Assembly: GCA_009823395.1 (NCBI GenBank) | Contig: CM020509.1 | Location: 16,787,001-16,851,000, forward strand | Direction: 5' to 3' | Origin: Thamnaconus septentrionalis | Lineage: Eukaryota; Chordata; Actinopteri; Tetraodontiformes; Monacanthidae | DNA: 64,000 nt | Shown: positions 1 through 13,446 of the stretch, piece by piece | Numbering within the stretch: the stretch's first letter is position 1 | How the letters are laid out: the number at the start of each line of letters is the position of its first letter | The notes under the pieces: model-generated | What the model saw: the letters and a program-made list of their open reading frames with translations, nothing else | What the model was told of the DNA's origin: nothing | The model's database searches: none | Translations under genes and position numbers: made by a program

Positions 1-1300
1 TATTGGTAATTGCATTGTTGACGAAGAAAGACGCAAAAGTGAATAATAACTTGTCCCTTTGTTCCATTAGCGCAACATGGATTAATACTCTTATCCGCGC
101 GGCATCAGACAGGGGATTCGGCTTGTTGTGGATTGTCAGAGTAAGTGATGACGGAGATTAAGTAACGCGTCGGCCCAATCTGTTCACTCGACATTAGAAA
201 CAAAAAACCCCCAAAATGTGTCCCAAACTAGAGGCGGGCAAAGTGGGAAGGTCGCTGAGGAACTTTAAGAGTGACATAGATGAAGCTGTTTCACCTTGGT
301 AGACGAGGGGTTTGTTAAAAGACTTTGAATTTTATTAGCAAGACCAATGGCATTAATGGCCACGTGGTGGAACATTCTTCTCCCAAGGTGAATCGAATTC
401 CATCCATCCATGGTCATACCTTTGCTCTTAGTAAAAAAAAAGAAAAAGAAGAAGACCTGACAGGTTATTTCTGTGAGTGAGGTTTTTTTTTTTTTTTAAT
501 AATAAAATATTGGAAATAGGGATTCACATAATTAAAATGATTATGATGCAAGAGGCTGAGGATATAGCAATGAACACAAGGGGGGTTAAAATCATTGAGT
601 AGAATCACATACAAGATTGGGTTAAGCATTTTCCGGACAGGAGGCTTATTTATTCAGCCTCATGAATGAGATTTCCCCCCATATTTACGTTTAATAAGGA
701 ACAAAATCCAGCTTATGTCAAGGATAGAGAGCGATAGATCAGCGACTAACTGCTGCTCACAACAATCGAACAAGATCGATATATTACACAGAGAGGATAA
801 TTAAGGTAATAAACAAGATTAGAACTCGGTTGTGCTTCATTTTATAACATAATGCCTTCCACAATAAATTAATATCACACAGTGAGAAAACCACAAACCA
901 ACTTCACAGTTGTTTTTTGCAAACTATGATATTTGTTATTTCAGTGAAATCTGTTCTAAAAAGAAAGTCACTCTTTATTTGAATGAGAGGTATTTTATAT
1001 TTCAAAGCCACATTTTCCCGCTACACTGCCTGAGCTGATTTATGAAATCTCCCGATGAGAAAAATTGCACCACTTGTTGCTCGAGTGACCCCGTACTCCT
1101 GCCAACAGTAATAGGCTCAGCCGTCCCCCGAGTGGGAAACTGTTGGCTTGAGCCTTGAAGTTTTCCTGTGGAGTCGTCTGATGTGCAGTGGTAGCTGCTG
1201 TCAGTGCAGACAGTTAGCACCCGGCCACGGGTTCTAGCAGTGAGACAAGCACGTTGACAGCAGATTCCCTGCAGTCAAACTGCTGCTACTGGCCTCTTTT
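1..1300. other. AT-rich non-coding stretch, no gene seen
   Basis: I see no coding region, RNA gene or recognisable mobile element. The sequence is AT-rich, with short A/T homopolymers near 435-455 and 483-497. The only open frame of note, on the minus strand at 1002-1220, is short and domain-free. From about 1010 to 1270 the base composition becomes more balanced, without an ORF or splice pattern I could defend. Confidence 0.5.
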
Positions 1301-1527
1301 TAAGAGTGAAATTAATTAATGTGGATCCGTATTTTATATTTTGCAAAGGGGATTTCAAAAAGTTAAGTGGGCAGCTTGATCTACTACCATTGAACTCTTT
1401 TTTTTTTTTTTTTTTGAACCAGATCCAGGTGTTACTGGGCCAAGTTATTCTGACAGCTCAGTGGAGCCAAATTTTGGACCCCATCCCAGAGTCACATTGA
1501 TTGGTTGACATGTTTGTTTGGGTTGTG

Positions 1528-1530
<3 letters not shown>

Positions 1531-1598
<68 letters not shown>
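1531..1598. repeat. (TC)n microsatellite
   Basis: An uninterrupted run of about 34 TC units. It creates an artificial Leu/Ser-rich open frame on the plus strand, which is not a gene. Confidence 0.98.
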
Positions 1599-1602
<4 letters not shown>

Positions 1603-2416
1603 TTTTGCGTCAAGGTGTCTGGAAAGCAAAATGAACAGCAGCGGGACCCAAAGAGTTTCCATTATCCATTTATTGACATTGAAAACGGGGGAAGCGAGCG
1701 GCCGTCTGCCTCCGACAAGGCTGCACGAGTTCTTCCGCCAAAAATAAATAAATAAATAAATAAATAAAAAAGTGCAGCATGAATCACGAGGTCATGTTCA
1801 ATGGCGGCGTAATCATCCATAGCAGAGATTGGATATCTGTTTGTCGGACTGCCGAGAGAAAGAGCGAGAGAGTCATGCAGTGGTGGGGGTGGTGGCGGGG
1901 TTGAGTGCTGTCCGCTGTGCAGGGAACACGCTCAGGGCTTCATGGCGCTCCACAGAGGGAATAACCCACACCGGCGCCCTTGCTATCAAAAATTGCCGCT
2001 GAGGAGATTGCTGCAGGAGCCCGTGTCTGCCTCTGTGTACTGTTTCTATATTTCGTCCCATGGCCCCAAGGTGCTCCACTAATGTTAGGGGCCAAAAGCT
2101 GTGCGCCAAAAAAAAAAAAATAATAAAAAATCTGCCAAGTCATAGCAGGTGATAACTAGGAGGAGGAAGAGGAGGAGGAGGAGGAGGAAGGGGCGGGGGA
2201 TTCAGCAACTGACTATGGAGCACCGTTGGGAAGGGAGGGAGAGAGAAGAAGGTGGTGGTGGAGGGAAAGTGAAAAATGAACCGGAAGATGAGGACAGAAC
2301 TCTCACACTCTTATCTGCTCTCGTCGCGATGTTCTCCCCTGATAAGCGCTGGGTAAGTATATTGTCAGGCCCTCGAAAACACATTAGTGACAGCGGCCCG
2401 AAAGTTCTCCTAGGGT

Positions 2417-2478
<62 letters not shown>

Positions 2479-4049
2479 TACGCTCCGCTGCTCAGCCAAC
2501 CTTTTGAATTCGGTGCATTTCAGCGCGCTCGCTCGGTGACCCTGAAATTTCCTCGACCAAAAGGTTCGGAGATGTTGTGGCAAGTGAGGGAGGGCGAGTG
2601 GTTAAAGAGGCAGCCGAGTAACCGAAAGGTCATGCAGCCGCTCAATATTTTCCAACGGGTTGCGCATTCCTCGGAGGACACGTGCACCGGGATACGCCAG
2701 TGCCAGCGTCCTCAATTAGCGAAAAGTCGTAATATTTAATGTCATTGAATACAAAGCCATTCATTGCACTGTTACAGTGAAAAATCATGAAAGCAGACGT
2801 CTCTTATTAAACCATTTGCCTCAATTCCCAGCCATAAAACACAACATAAAATAAACATTTACAAATTACAAAAAAACGGCACCATGTTGGTCTCTGAAGA
2901 GCTTGCGTGTAACATTATTTCTTTTCCATTATGTCCATACTGCTGTTGTGGGCAATGTTTCTGAGCCTTTGGATAATGGGCTCCCAGCCTTCAGTCGAAT
3001 TGAAGCTGTCGCAGCAGGTCACGTTGCACTCGCCGTTTCTGCTCGGTGTCGTGATCGGAGGAGTGCCGAGCGCCACGCTGGCTCGTCAAGTTTTGAATGT
3101 GAATATATGGAAAGCCGAAAACCAGAGTTGTTACAGGTTGCACAGAGTTTTTATTGAATAGGTACATTTAAAATGTTATTTCTCCCCAACAAATGGCCAC
3201 TAAAACGGTTTGTATACTCTCTGACGCATCATCTGTTGTGGTCAGAACTTCATGAACAACTGCGAGATGTGATGAACCTTCATCAGGTGTCGCTGACCAG
3301 TGGACAGTAATGTGAATAGTGGCTAATGATGGTTTAGCTAGAACTGGGATCTTGGATCTTTACTCCAATTCACAGAAACATTACATTGTACGTCGAAGAC
3401 TGCAGCTCCTATTGGGCATCTGAAAGTCAGATTTTCAATAGAAATTTTACTCGATGAATCATTTGAACCCTGAATTTTTGCTTCTCATTTGTAAGCACTG
3501 AAAACAAAAGGTGAAAATAGCTTATTATTTTTTGAAATTGAATTTAAAGGCTTAATTTCAGAGCGGAAATTCCGCTTTAATACGCTGAGTGGCTCTCTTC
3601 ATTCAAAATCATTCATGATACAGCTGCTGCTCTGAATTATATATTTTCTTTACTGTTGGCTGAATTTCCAGAAAATGAGAGATTGTGCGACATTTGTGCT
3701 GTCTTTGTGTGCACTTTGCAGCACAACAATCAATTTTTTTCCACTCAAAACTTTTCCCTTTGTTGTCGCAACTTGCTACTGCTTTTTTTGCAATTGTGTC
3801 TTTATTTATTCAATCTGCGGTTAGGTTAAGTCTGTTGCTCCTCCTGTGGCTTTTAGAATGAACCAGAGACTCCATGCAGCAAGTTGCAGAAACACCTACA
3901 TTCGACCGGGCATGCCTGCGCCGTGTTTTGAATTTCAGGAACACAGGCCACATCGAGGACAGTGTCAGGGTGAAAATATCTTGAGCAGACTCATGGTGCG
4001 CTTCACTTCAAACACCAACGAGTTCAAGTCACATCCAAAGGGAAACTTA
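1599..4049. other. Non-coding stretch with simple repeats
   Basis: It holds an (AAAT)n tract at about 1743-1768, a GGA-rich purine tract at about 2158-2200 and the GT array listed separately. The 196-codon plus-strand frame at 2149-2739 begins at GTG and runs through the GGA and GT repeats, so I do not call it. From 2740 to 4049 the DNA is AT-rich and I see no gene. Confidence 0.5.
2419..2474. repeat. (GT)n microsatellite
   Basis: About 28 TG units, followed by a short TGCGCG transition. It is the longest element of the surrounding false open frame. Confidence 0.98.
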
Positions 4050-4475
4050 CACATTGGAATCTCTGCTACCTCCAGCTCTGCTCTCGCCACTGTTTCCTGC
4101 ACCCTTCCTTTCATTCTCGCTTAAACTCCTTTATCACACGTCACAGCCAACGCTTTCCTCCACCTGTTCCACCCTACTCGCTCACGCCTCCTCACCCCTT
4201 TACCACATCCTCCATTGCGCTCTGCTTGAAGTACCTGAAACCCTCCACCTTCTTTATGTCAGCTCCCTGCAACCTCACAGTTCCTCTCGGATGCCTTTTG
4301 TTCACACGCATGGATTCCGTCTCGCTGCCTTTTCCAGTGTGAACCTCCACCTCTCAAGACTTCCCTCCACCCGATCCCTGCTGTCCCTGCTGAGGGAGCG
4401 GAGACAGTCGTCGGCAAACATCACAGTCCACTGAGGTTCCTGTCTGATTCTCATCTGTCACCATCCGTCGCCAAC
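4050..4475 (-). pseudogene. Decayed RTE-type LINE reverse transcriptase fragment
   Basis: Read on the minus strand, this encodes scattered pieces of a non-LTR reverse transcriptase. The catalytic FADD box (an equivalent of YxDD) lies at 4418-4407, preceded by WTVM. LERWRFTLEKA follows at about 4358-4326. Further on, in another frame, come GTVRLQG, KKVEGFRYF and GWNRWRK (near 4176-4156), then a piece resembling ELEVAEI close to 4060. The order of these blocks matches the palm-to-thumb region of the fish and plant RTE-like enzymes that I know as FADD...LERWR...SKTEY...VEDFKYLGS. Frameshifts, a TGA after the LERWR block and a missing internal piece show it is dead. A 126-codon plus-strand ORF at 4054-4434 is only its antisense shadow. 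The clade assignment is from motif memory; that it is a non-LTR reverse transcriptase is much more secure. Confidence 0.82.
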
Positions 4476-6262
4476 ACGAAACTAACTAATAACTGATTAC
4501 TAATTCATTCAATAATTGTGCTGCAAAAAGAAGAGTGATACACATTATCAATAAAGCTAAACGTTATGCGCGCACACACATTTGTATTTTTACAGAATTG
4601 TGCAAATAATGTTCTTTTCTGCCACTTACAGACTTCATCGCGTTAAAACCACAGGTCCTCTCTCAGCACCCTGCCACGGCTAACACGCAGCAGAGCAAAC
4701 GCTGCTTCTGAGCTGCTACTTTCTTGGTCTGAAACCAAACTGTCACACACAAATGCTCACATCCGTACTTGGTGGAGTTTTTACTATTTTTTCCTACAAC
4801 TTCATTGTATGGCTCATGAACTGTACTCCCTGTCAGTCTCCATTTTTTAAAAATTAGCACGAGGGGTATGGTTAGCAGTTTTGGAGCCTATGGCTAAAAC
4901 TCAATTTGGGGCCCCCTCTTTGGGACCCACCATGTCTTCTGGGTCAATAGAAGGCACAAGCACTTTTGATTTGTTGGTATTGTAGGTGCGGATACTTGTC
5001 GCTTTCAGAATGCTACACCCAGTAAATGAAATCTATCTCAATAAATCAATAAATCTGCTACGCTGTTTTTCTCCATGTCGCTCTTGTTGAGTTGGAAGCC
5101 TGTACAAAATAAACAGGGGCAACAAACAAGCTTGTAGAGGGAAGCAAAAATGAGCCAAAAGCAGTGACATTTAACAGTCCACCGTCTCCCGTGGCCCCCT
5201 CGCAGGGCATCTTGTGCGACGAGAAAGTGATGAGAATCTCCCCAAAGAGAGTCTGTAAAAACTGGACATGTGTGCCCAGTCTGCTTTTTATCTTTTTTTT
5301 TTTTTTTAAGGCCAAAAGTATTAAATGCCATCTGCCGCTGACAATATTTCAAACTGTGATTCTGCAAGTTCTTGCCGTGTCACTTGGGCCTGTGTTGTCA
5401 TACTTGACAGCCAGGCGATGCTGTGCGAATACAAAATGTTGTTTAAAGCCAACTATAAAAGTTTTTTGTCACTTGTAACCGTGCGCGTGTTTCAGTGTGT
5501 GTGTGTGTCAGTGTGTCTATGAATAAAGTTTCTAATGCAGCAACAAGCCATTCCCAATGTCAGTTGGATTGTTTCTCACCTGTTTCTGATTGCACTTTGG
5601 TATTTAGAGTGAAACAATATATCAGAAACCTTGTGAACGTCACTCAGTATTTAGAGTTTTTAGCGTCCTTATCTCTCTTCTTTGACAGAGATCATCACAA
5701 AATGCCCGTTATTTTGTTAACGGGCTCAAGACACATTATTATAAAGAACGTGAATTTTGAATAATAATTTGACCTTTAAGTATTGTGCCAATTTTGAATT
5801 TATATTTCCACTTTTTGCAGCATTGTTGTGCTGCTCGTCCTTTTGGTCTTGGCATTTTCAATCTGTTCACTTTGCTTGGAGATGTTCTTGTTGAACCTGC
5901 TTCTAAACGCTGACCTTTTGAAACCATGTTTTGGGTCCAAAAATAAAAGCCTTTAATTCCATCATTGGTTTTCAGTCGTAAATGTCACAGTTTGTTTAAG
6001 GAGTCTTAATTATACTAGCTACTTTTTTTTTTTTTTATCATTAGTTCCTTCTCTAAATCTGTTCATACACCTACACAGGGTTAGGGCTGTGGTTAAGGAT
6101 GGATTATTAACAGCATTTGTGATTCGGTGCGGTCACTAAACAGCTGTAGCTGGAGGTCACTGAAACTGTAGAGCTGAGAGCAACAAGCAGAAGAAGACAC
6201 ACACACTTGGGTTTTAATGATGAACCATGCAACGGCGACAGCACTGGCACTGAAATGCAGTT

Positions 6263-6263
<1 letters not shown>
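4476..6263. other. Non-coding stretch, no gene seen
   Basis: It is AT-rich, with homopolymer runs around 5292-5308 and 6023-6038 and a short GTGTGT patch near 5495-5510. Overlapping small open frames on both strands at 5038-5480 look random and share a poly-A/T run. No splice-site pair, RNA gene or transposon end is visible. Confidence 0.45.

Positions 6264-6264
<1 letters not shown>

Positions 6265-6322
<58 letters not shown>
6265..6322. repeat. (GT)n microsatellite
   Basis: About 29 perfect GT units. It is the source of the Cys/Val and Thr/His open frames on the two strands. Confidence 0.98.
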
Positions 6323-6324
<2 letters not shown>

Positions 6325-9300
6325 CTCACCAATCAGAGCTGACTGGGCATTTCGGAAGGGGGAGGTTAAATAAAGCTGAAGTGAAGCACTAAGCCAAGGA
6401 AAAGAGCTGCCACAGCAAGATAGAAATTGCGGAAGATTTGCGTGTTTTCCACAGATTATTGCATTTAACCTAATTCTACCATGAAATGGCCTCTTAAAAT
6501 ACAAATGTACCAGTCCTGAGTCAAGCTTTGACTCACACAGGTCATGATCTGTATTCTGCAGATGATTAAGGGTCTGATTTTATGTGAACACTGTACATCT
6601 TAAACAAATTCTGTTCCCAATGGCTTTCATTAAAAAAAAAAAAAATAAAAAAAAATAATAACTGTTGTGGAGCACATACAAAAACGAAATACTGGTTAAT
6701 TGATTTTTTTTTTTCCAAATGAATGTCAGTTACATTCATTTTCAAATGTTTTTATTATGCAAAACAGAAAAATAATCTCTAATATAATATCTCTGAACTC
6801 TTATACAGACGGAACATTGGACAAAGTGCATGCAGAGTCTCTGTTTTAAAAAGAAACTCCAAGGTAACAGGTTATTTTGTTTCATACTTCGCAGACCTCC
6901 ATATATCAGCCGCTGTAAAAGCTGCCTTTATAAATTTAAAATTGATCAAGGCAAAAAAAAAAAAAAAAGACCTTCTGTTTCTCTTAAGATCCATACTTTT
7001 GTTATTGCCATTGATTCTAATGTGGGAGGCTGAATCTATTTTGAAGGACAAACACAAAAGTGGTCAAGCTCATTTGGCCAATATGTCAGTGATATTGTTT
7101 AGTCTTGTATTAGGAAGACATGCGACTCTGACCAAGCCATTTCCTCCTATACTGTACGTCCTACATCATTGGCAGATAAAATATGATTTCCACAGTGCAA
7201 AAGTGCAGCATGAAGTACTTGGAAGTAGTTTTACACAGAGCAGAGTCGAGGTTTATATGCCTTCATGTGTGATAGTTACAGGATTTAACCAAGAAAAGCC
7301 AAATAAAGCAGTAGGTAAGAAATGTACCTGCAAATGGTATAGAAACGTTCTACATAAGTATTGTGGTTGACCATTTTAAAGGTTATTAGTTAAATGTATT
7401 TGTTGTAGTTTAGTTTGAACACGATGCCAGTAAAGCATTACAAATGTGAAGGTGGATGGTTTCCATTTACTCCCATGTCTCCCTTCTCACCTGCCGTCAG
7501 TCTCGGAATGAACTGATCAACGGCTTGAAGAACTAATTAGCCAGAAGCTCCGCTTAGTATTTGTATTGTTGAGTCGACCTCACCAAAATCAGAATTTATG
7601 ACGGCACGACGTGTGTGCAATAAATGTGGGTATTCCAAACGGAGCATTTCCCACCCTGGTGTGGTTTCCCTGAAACAAATGGTGGAGGCATTTGAATTAC
7701 AGGAAAGACAGGGTAATACATCAGGCCCCGATCAAAGCGTTCCGTTGGCGTCAGCACTATCGTGCAGTATTTCTCAGGGATGATAGAGAAGGAGTGTGAA
7801 ACCTTTTGAAAACAAATTTGTCACTGGGGATTATTTTTATCTTTATGATGACCTTGCAGTCAAAGACATGAGAGGCAAAGCATCATATTATTGAACCTTT
7901 AAACTGCCTCCCACTCCCATTGTGTTCCTACCTCAGATCACCATAAATTCTGACTGGCCTAATATGTGTGTATGTATATAAATATAAATATAAATATATA
8001 TATATACATGGTCGTTTTTTTTATTTAAAATGGTAGTTTTTAGTCCATACAATTTTCCTCCAGTTCAAATGTATGGTCTCAAATTATTATGAAGCCATTT
8101 TTCCCTATAAAATGTCTAATTTCACCATCTTATGAGCACATAGACAGCTCAGATGACACAACAATACTCAAAAAGGGGATCTGCTCACGTCTCCAAGCCT
8201 GAGTCGTCTTGTTGCAAAGCAGACGGATGAATTTTGACTGGAGATAAAATTCTGGGTGTGATTTATGATCAAACAGCAGGGAAACTTGGGATTTATTGCC
8301 CATTACTGCTATCTGTTTCGGCTTTGCGAGGCACCAAAGCGACACCAGAAGGACTATGCTGAGGGAATCCATTCTAACATATGTAAAACATGTCAAGTGG
8401 CATCACAAAGTCCATAAAGTCCATTTATTTCTTCCTTAAATCCAGTTGCAACATTTTTTCATTGCATCAGCACTTTACTCGCTTTGTTCTTGCCCTTTTC
8501 CTCTTTTTATCCTTTTATGGATTCTCACCAATAGATGGATGGCGAACTGTATATTCAGTTCCTGTTTCCAATCAGTCGCAGCCGTGTGCAACTGCGCTGT
8601 ATCTGATACAAGGAAAGACTGATTAATAGAGGAGGTGGCGGTCCCCAAAATACATTGATCACAGCCGCCTTTGTTTTCTTTGCGAAACACTGTGCTTGAA
8701 TGATTTCTCCAACAGGCTTCTATGCTGCACGGTGCCCTTCACACAAATTGGGTTGAACCATTTAGAAATTTCAAAAGTACCTGAACCTGTACCTGTACGT
8801 TTATAATGTGCCTTTGCATTTTGGATTTTCAGCTGTTTAGTTCAATTTCCAGTGATTTTGTGAGTTTCCTCCTCCAGTCTCAAGCGCTGTTAAGATGTTT
8901 CGGCTTGACTGTGTAAACACGTAGAGGCTCATTCAAGTTCCTTGGCGGATCCACGTGTGGAGGCAGGCGGAGCCTTAGTGTGAGCGCTCGGTTAATTCAT
9001 GGATATTTAGACACAAACCCTGGAATCCCAAGGATTTGGACCCCAAAAAAGTTCCAAAGTTCGACTGTAAATCTCAGGCGCCATTGTTTCTTGCTCAAAG
9101 TTGAGTAAGACCAGCGCGAGAAAATTAAATCTCAGTCTGTCAGAGCTTCCAAGCTGTTTGAAACATTCTGAATATCAATGGCACGTCCTCACCAAAGAAT
9201 GGGGGGGGGGAGAGAGAGGGAAGAAATACATCACGGCTGGACGGAGAGTGGAGCCAGACAATCGGAATTGTCGTATTTGAGCGACTCGGCACGAGTGCTG

Positions 9301-12300
9301 ATCTGTTGGGATGCGAGGTTTTCTGTCGTCGCTCCTCAACAAGAAAAGCACCATAGGTCCTCTCGCAAACATACACACGGCAAGACTTCACAGTCACGTC
9401 AGGGCAGTTGTGCGTTACGTCCATTTTGAACAGACGGCTCATCGACCTACCGCGAGCCTGTGCAAAAATTCCAACCGTCTCCTTGCCATAACAAGCGCTA
9501 GCCTCTTCTTTTTTTTTCCCTGAAGCAGGCTCGGAACTCGACATTGTCACATGACACCAAGACATCTTGTTCAATTTGTCCAAGCTGCCAACGGCTTTAA
9601 ATAGTCACCCGGAGGCTCCGGCAGCTCTGGTTCAGGCTGCACTCACCAGCCAGAGACGCAGCCCGCGTTTGCTGCCAAATGCTTTGTTATCAGCTGATGC
9701 TGCCATGATTTTTTTTGAGCTTGGCTTTGCTACCATGGTATTGTTTCTGTGGGCTCTGGTAGAGATGCTCCTCCCTCTGCAAGGCATCTCTGGCACCAAG
9801 ATCTCAAAATAAAGCCAGTTTTTGACAGATGTCCGTACATCCAAGACCCATTTCACTATGTACACATTTTCCTAAACAATAGGTATTTTAATAGAGGAGG
9901 CTAGATTCAGATTTTCTTTTTATTTTCTACCTTTTTTTAATGATTGTAATCTATTTTCTTCTGGCGTCCATATGGTAGGTTTATCCTAAAGTGTTGCCCA
10001 TATGCCGTGGGAGTAATCTGCTTTTCTACATCTGTTCCCATGATTAGGATGATTTGAAACAACCCATTACAGATGATCGGTACAGATGATTTAAAAAAAA
10101 TGTTTTTACAAAAGTTTGTTTTCCTAAAATACATGTGTACATAATCTCTTGCATTCATATATTCATCTACCTTGCCATAAGTATCTTTTGCTAAATCATC
10201 CAAAACAAATTAGTTCTGAAAGCTTTTTTTTTTTTCTTCTTTTTCCAAACTTGATTCACAGTACCTTGGCATGTGGTCCGTGGGCATTTCAGTTTCAGAA
10301 AAAGATAAATGAAAGTTGTCTAACATCATTTTTTTTAATGGATGCTTATTTTCTTGTTTTGGTCGGAACTGCATGTACTCTGTGTGATTGGAAAATGCCG
10401 GGAAAGGAATGTTTGATCCGGTTTATTTATATGTCGAGTGAAGATGATGTATGAAACTTTTTCAGCCGTTGTTTATGTCTTTTGGTTTACAGCCAAGGAG
10501 AGAGCAAATTTTTTTGATCAAAATAAGTAAAATGTAATGTAATAACTAAAACATAATGCTGAGAAAGAAAAGTTGTGTGTATCGCACCACTGTTTTTCCC
10601 CAGGGTACTTTTATTAATTAGTTTGAATATGGTCACACCAGACATACATTTTTCAAGAAACTGTCAAACTGAGGTCATGTTCAGATCATATATCTGCAGA
10701 GACAGATACTTCAGTGGACATCAAATGCATAGCTTTATCATTCCATGGGAGACCAGAGGTATGTTGTTGTTGTTGTTGTTGTTGTATTGTTTTACTGATG
10801 CAAAAGTGGTTGTGTGTTTTATGACACAGGTTCTCCCCACTTGTTGTCATGTCAGTCTGCTTGCCAGCAGATTTTGCTGACAGACCCAGCACCATCTTGA
10901 CACCTTAATTTGAAGCTGACACCACACAGCCTCTGTGTTTGTTGTCTTCCAGCTTCTTGTTTGCACTCCGGGCCGGATGCTAGCTCATGTTTGTGTGTGT
11001 GTGAATTGCCTCTTCCTCCTTGTATTCTCAACCACAGAGCGCCTCCTCCTTACCAACACGTCGTCCTTTCACTTCCAACATGATGTACTTGACACGTATC
11101 GCTCGACATTGTCCACTAAGCGGGGCCGGGGGTTGCATTGCATCTGTTCTTCTGTGTTTGCTTGAGCTGGAATCCGTGCAACTACTCACCAGAGCCGTAC
11201 AACCGTCCAGTTTGTTGTGTTCATGTAGTGCAAGACGACAAGCATCAAGCAGCTAATTAATGCTCCAAACAACCCAATTTAAGCACATAAAGTACAAAAC
11301 TGGATGTAAGAACAGGGAGGGATTTGGTCGAGAGGGGCAGTCTGTCTGTTCCGGAGCGTGCTGGTCCCTAGCGAACGCAAGCGGCAGAATGGCTCTGACA
11401 TTTCGACCCGGAATCGGGGTTTTTTTCACGAGGCATGAACCTAAGTAGCTGCTCAAGAAAATGTGCGGCACCTCCGCTGCCAAGAATGGCGGGGCTTCTC
11501 TGAGTGTCTGCTTTCGCCTGTGATCAAACATGCATGACAGCTCGCCTTCAAAGCCAAGACAATGTGTGAGTGAGGAATGCTGGCAAGAGTGTACAATCGC
11601 CAGGTCCAGAGGAAACACACACCCTCACGGATTACGGCTGACAGTTCTGCTTCTTTCATCCAGCTACAAAGACACGCGCTTACTCGACTCTATGAATAGC
11701 TAATTAGTGCTAGAATCATACCCAGGTTTCTTGCTGTTATTTGGCATGATTAAAATGTCAATACCGGGCAGCGACGGGTCTCGCTGACCCAATGAGCCGT
11801 CGTTGCGCAACGTCAATATCACCGGGGCTTTTTAGTTTGTTCCCCTCAGTCCTTAGCTGCTCATTTACACAAGACACTTTTGGAATGGAACCAAACAAAT
11901 TAGCATTTGACACTTGATTGTTGAAAGGCAAACAAACAGGAAAGGCTTATTTTACTGCAACCACCCGATAACTGGGACATGCTCACACACCATCCCAACA
12001 CGCTGCTGGTTTTGATCAGCATGAACGTCGTTCACACCGTTGTTGTTTTATATTTTTCCCCGCACATATTTCGTAGAGGCAACACAGCTGCTGGAAATTT
12101 GACAGCCCTCTAAACAAGGAGCAGCAGCTTTAAATCTAACTTAATGGGGACAGACAGGAATAATAACAGCATGCACTTCCCCCTGAGGCAGATTTCCCCG
12201 AGGCGACTCTCCCCGAGGTGAACAGATTTCCTAGCATACCCTTGAATGTGGACACAGTGACCGACATTAAATTCCCTCTTATGCGGCGGGAATGGGATAT

Positions 12301-12842
12301 ACAATGTGCCTCAGGTGGGTGGGGGTTGATGGGGAGCAGAAATCCTTGGAGCACACGTTGTACCAGAACATTGTTTCATTTGGCTGGAAAACACCTCAGG
12401 TAAGGCTCCTGGGCACATTTGGCTACATACTGCGGTAGATCAATTTTCAGTAACAATAAAAACAAAACAAAACACATCTAGGAACATTCAAAGAGAGCAG
12501 CGGAATTCGGTAAGAAAATTATGGTTTCTCCATAATGCAAGAGGAGACTCTGCTCTAGCAAGCTGATAAATGGAAAAATAAAAGCAAACACAAATTTTCA
12601 GAGGAGTTGCCTGATCTTGTGCAAAGTAAAAAGTGTGTCTTTCTCAGTAATTGCACCGGACACAGATTGCACAAAACGTAATTCACACCACCGTATATAT
12701 TAACAGTTGATATTTCATGGAGCAAAATGATTCACTTGATCACGGAGTAATAAACCTCGCTGTACTCAATTGTGCTTAATGTGACAGAAAATTACTTGCA
12801 ATGGCACATTAGTCCTTACACAGCGAGATCTCCAAAACACTC
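6323..12842. other. Long non-coding stretch, no gene seen
   Basis: About 6.5 kb without a credible gene. It contains A/T homopolymers (6631-6657, 6953-6968), an AT-rich tract at 7970-8006, a (GTT)n tract and many short random open frames. The largest is the 147-codon minus-strand frame at 9140-9583, which has no domain and a non-ATG start. From about 9100 to 9560 and 11040 to 11660 the GC content is higher, but there is no convincing CpG island or exon. A minor quasi-repeat of CCCCGAGG/CCCCTGAGG lies at 12178-12220. Confidence 0.45.
10762..10785. repeat. (GTT)n microsatellite
   Basis: Eight trinucleotide units in a non-coding context. On the minus strand it gives a short poly-Gln artefact. 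Confidence 0.9.
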
Positions 12843-13282
12843 TTAAAAGGACAACTCACGCAAAATTTATAATTCACCAATTTATTCCTCAAGACGTTGT
12901 AAATGGAGGTCCTGGTGACATTTTCTGACCCACATGACCATTCTGGAGTCACACAGAGGGAAAGAATCCCAGCCAGTGACAGCCTGTACTTTCCTGTGGT
13001 CAAATTCTCTGAGATTTTCCTGTTTCTTGTTCAATTTAATATACTGAAATAACTTCTACACATCTTTGTGTATGTGTGTCTGATATAAGCAGCTGTGATG
13101 TTGTCTTGTGTGTTCTAACACTATGTGGTTGAAGGTTTTAGTGGGTATTTTTTTTTTATCTAAAAAAAAAAAAAAGATTTTTACATTTTTTAAAATTGGA
13201 TGTATCGGGGATGGACAATGAATACATCGTAGTATATTGGTAGAAGTTGTCCATGGGTACTGCTGGCCTCCACTGTGGTGGA

Positions 13283-13286
<4 letters not shown>

Positions 13287-13320
<34 letters not shown>
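13287..13320. repeat. (GT)n microsatellite inside MITE copy A
   Basis: About 17 TG units lying within the right half of the fold-back element. Confidence 0.95.
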
Positions 13321-13324
<4 letters not shown>

Positions 13325-13391
13325 CCCAGAATGGTTACATGTGCAGAAAACTGTGATCTCCAATTACACAGTGGAGTGGAGTATATATACT

Positions 13392-13393
<2 letters not shown>

Positions 13394-13442
<49 letters not shown>

Positions 13443-13446
13443 TATA
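13394..13446. repeat. (AT)n microsatellite inside MITE copy A
   Basis: About 26 AT units with one TATG interruption. It begins after the small palindrome GGAGTATATATACTCC and abuts the right terminal repeat of the fold-back element. Confidence 0.97.

Noticed and set aside
2149..2739. 196-codon plus-strand open frame
   Set aside because: GTG start, Arg-rich GGA tract and Cys/Val GT repeat; there is no protein-like remainder.
4054..4434. 126-codon plus-strand ORF
   Set aside because: It is the antisense shadow of the reverse transcriptase remnant on the minus strand.
4868..4935. Possible repeat fragment (GGTTAGCAGTTTTGGAGCC...GGGGCCCCC)
   Set aside because: It has a repeat-like feel but I could not place it in a family or find a second copy in the window.
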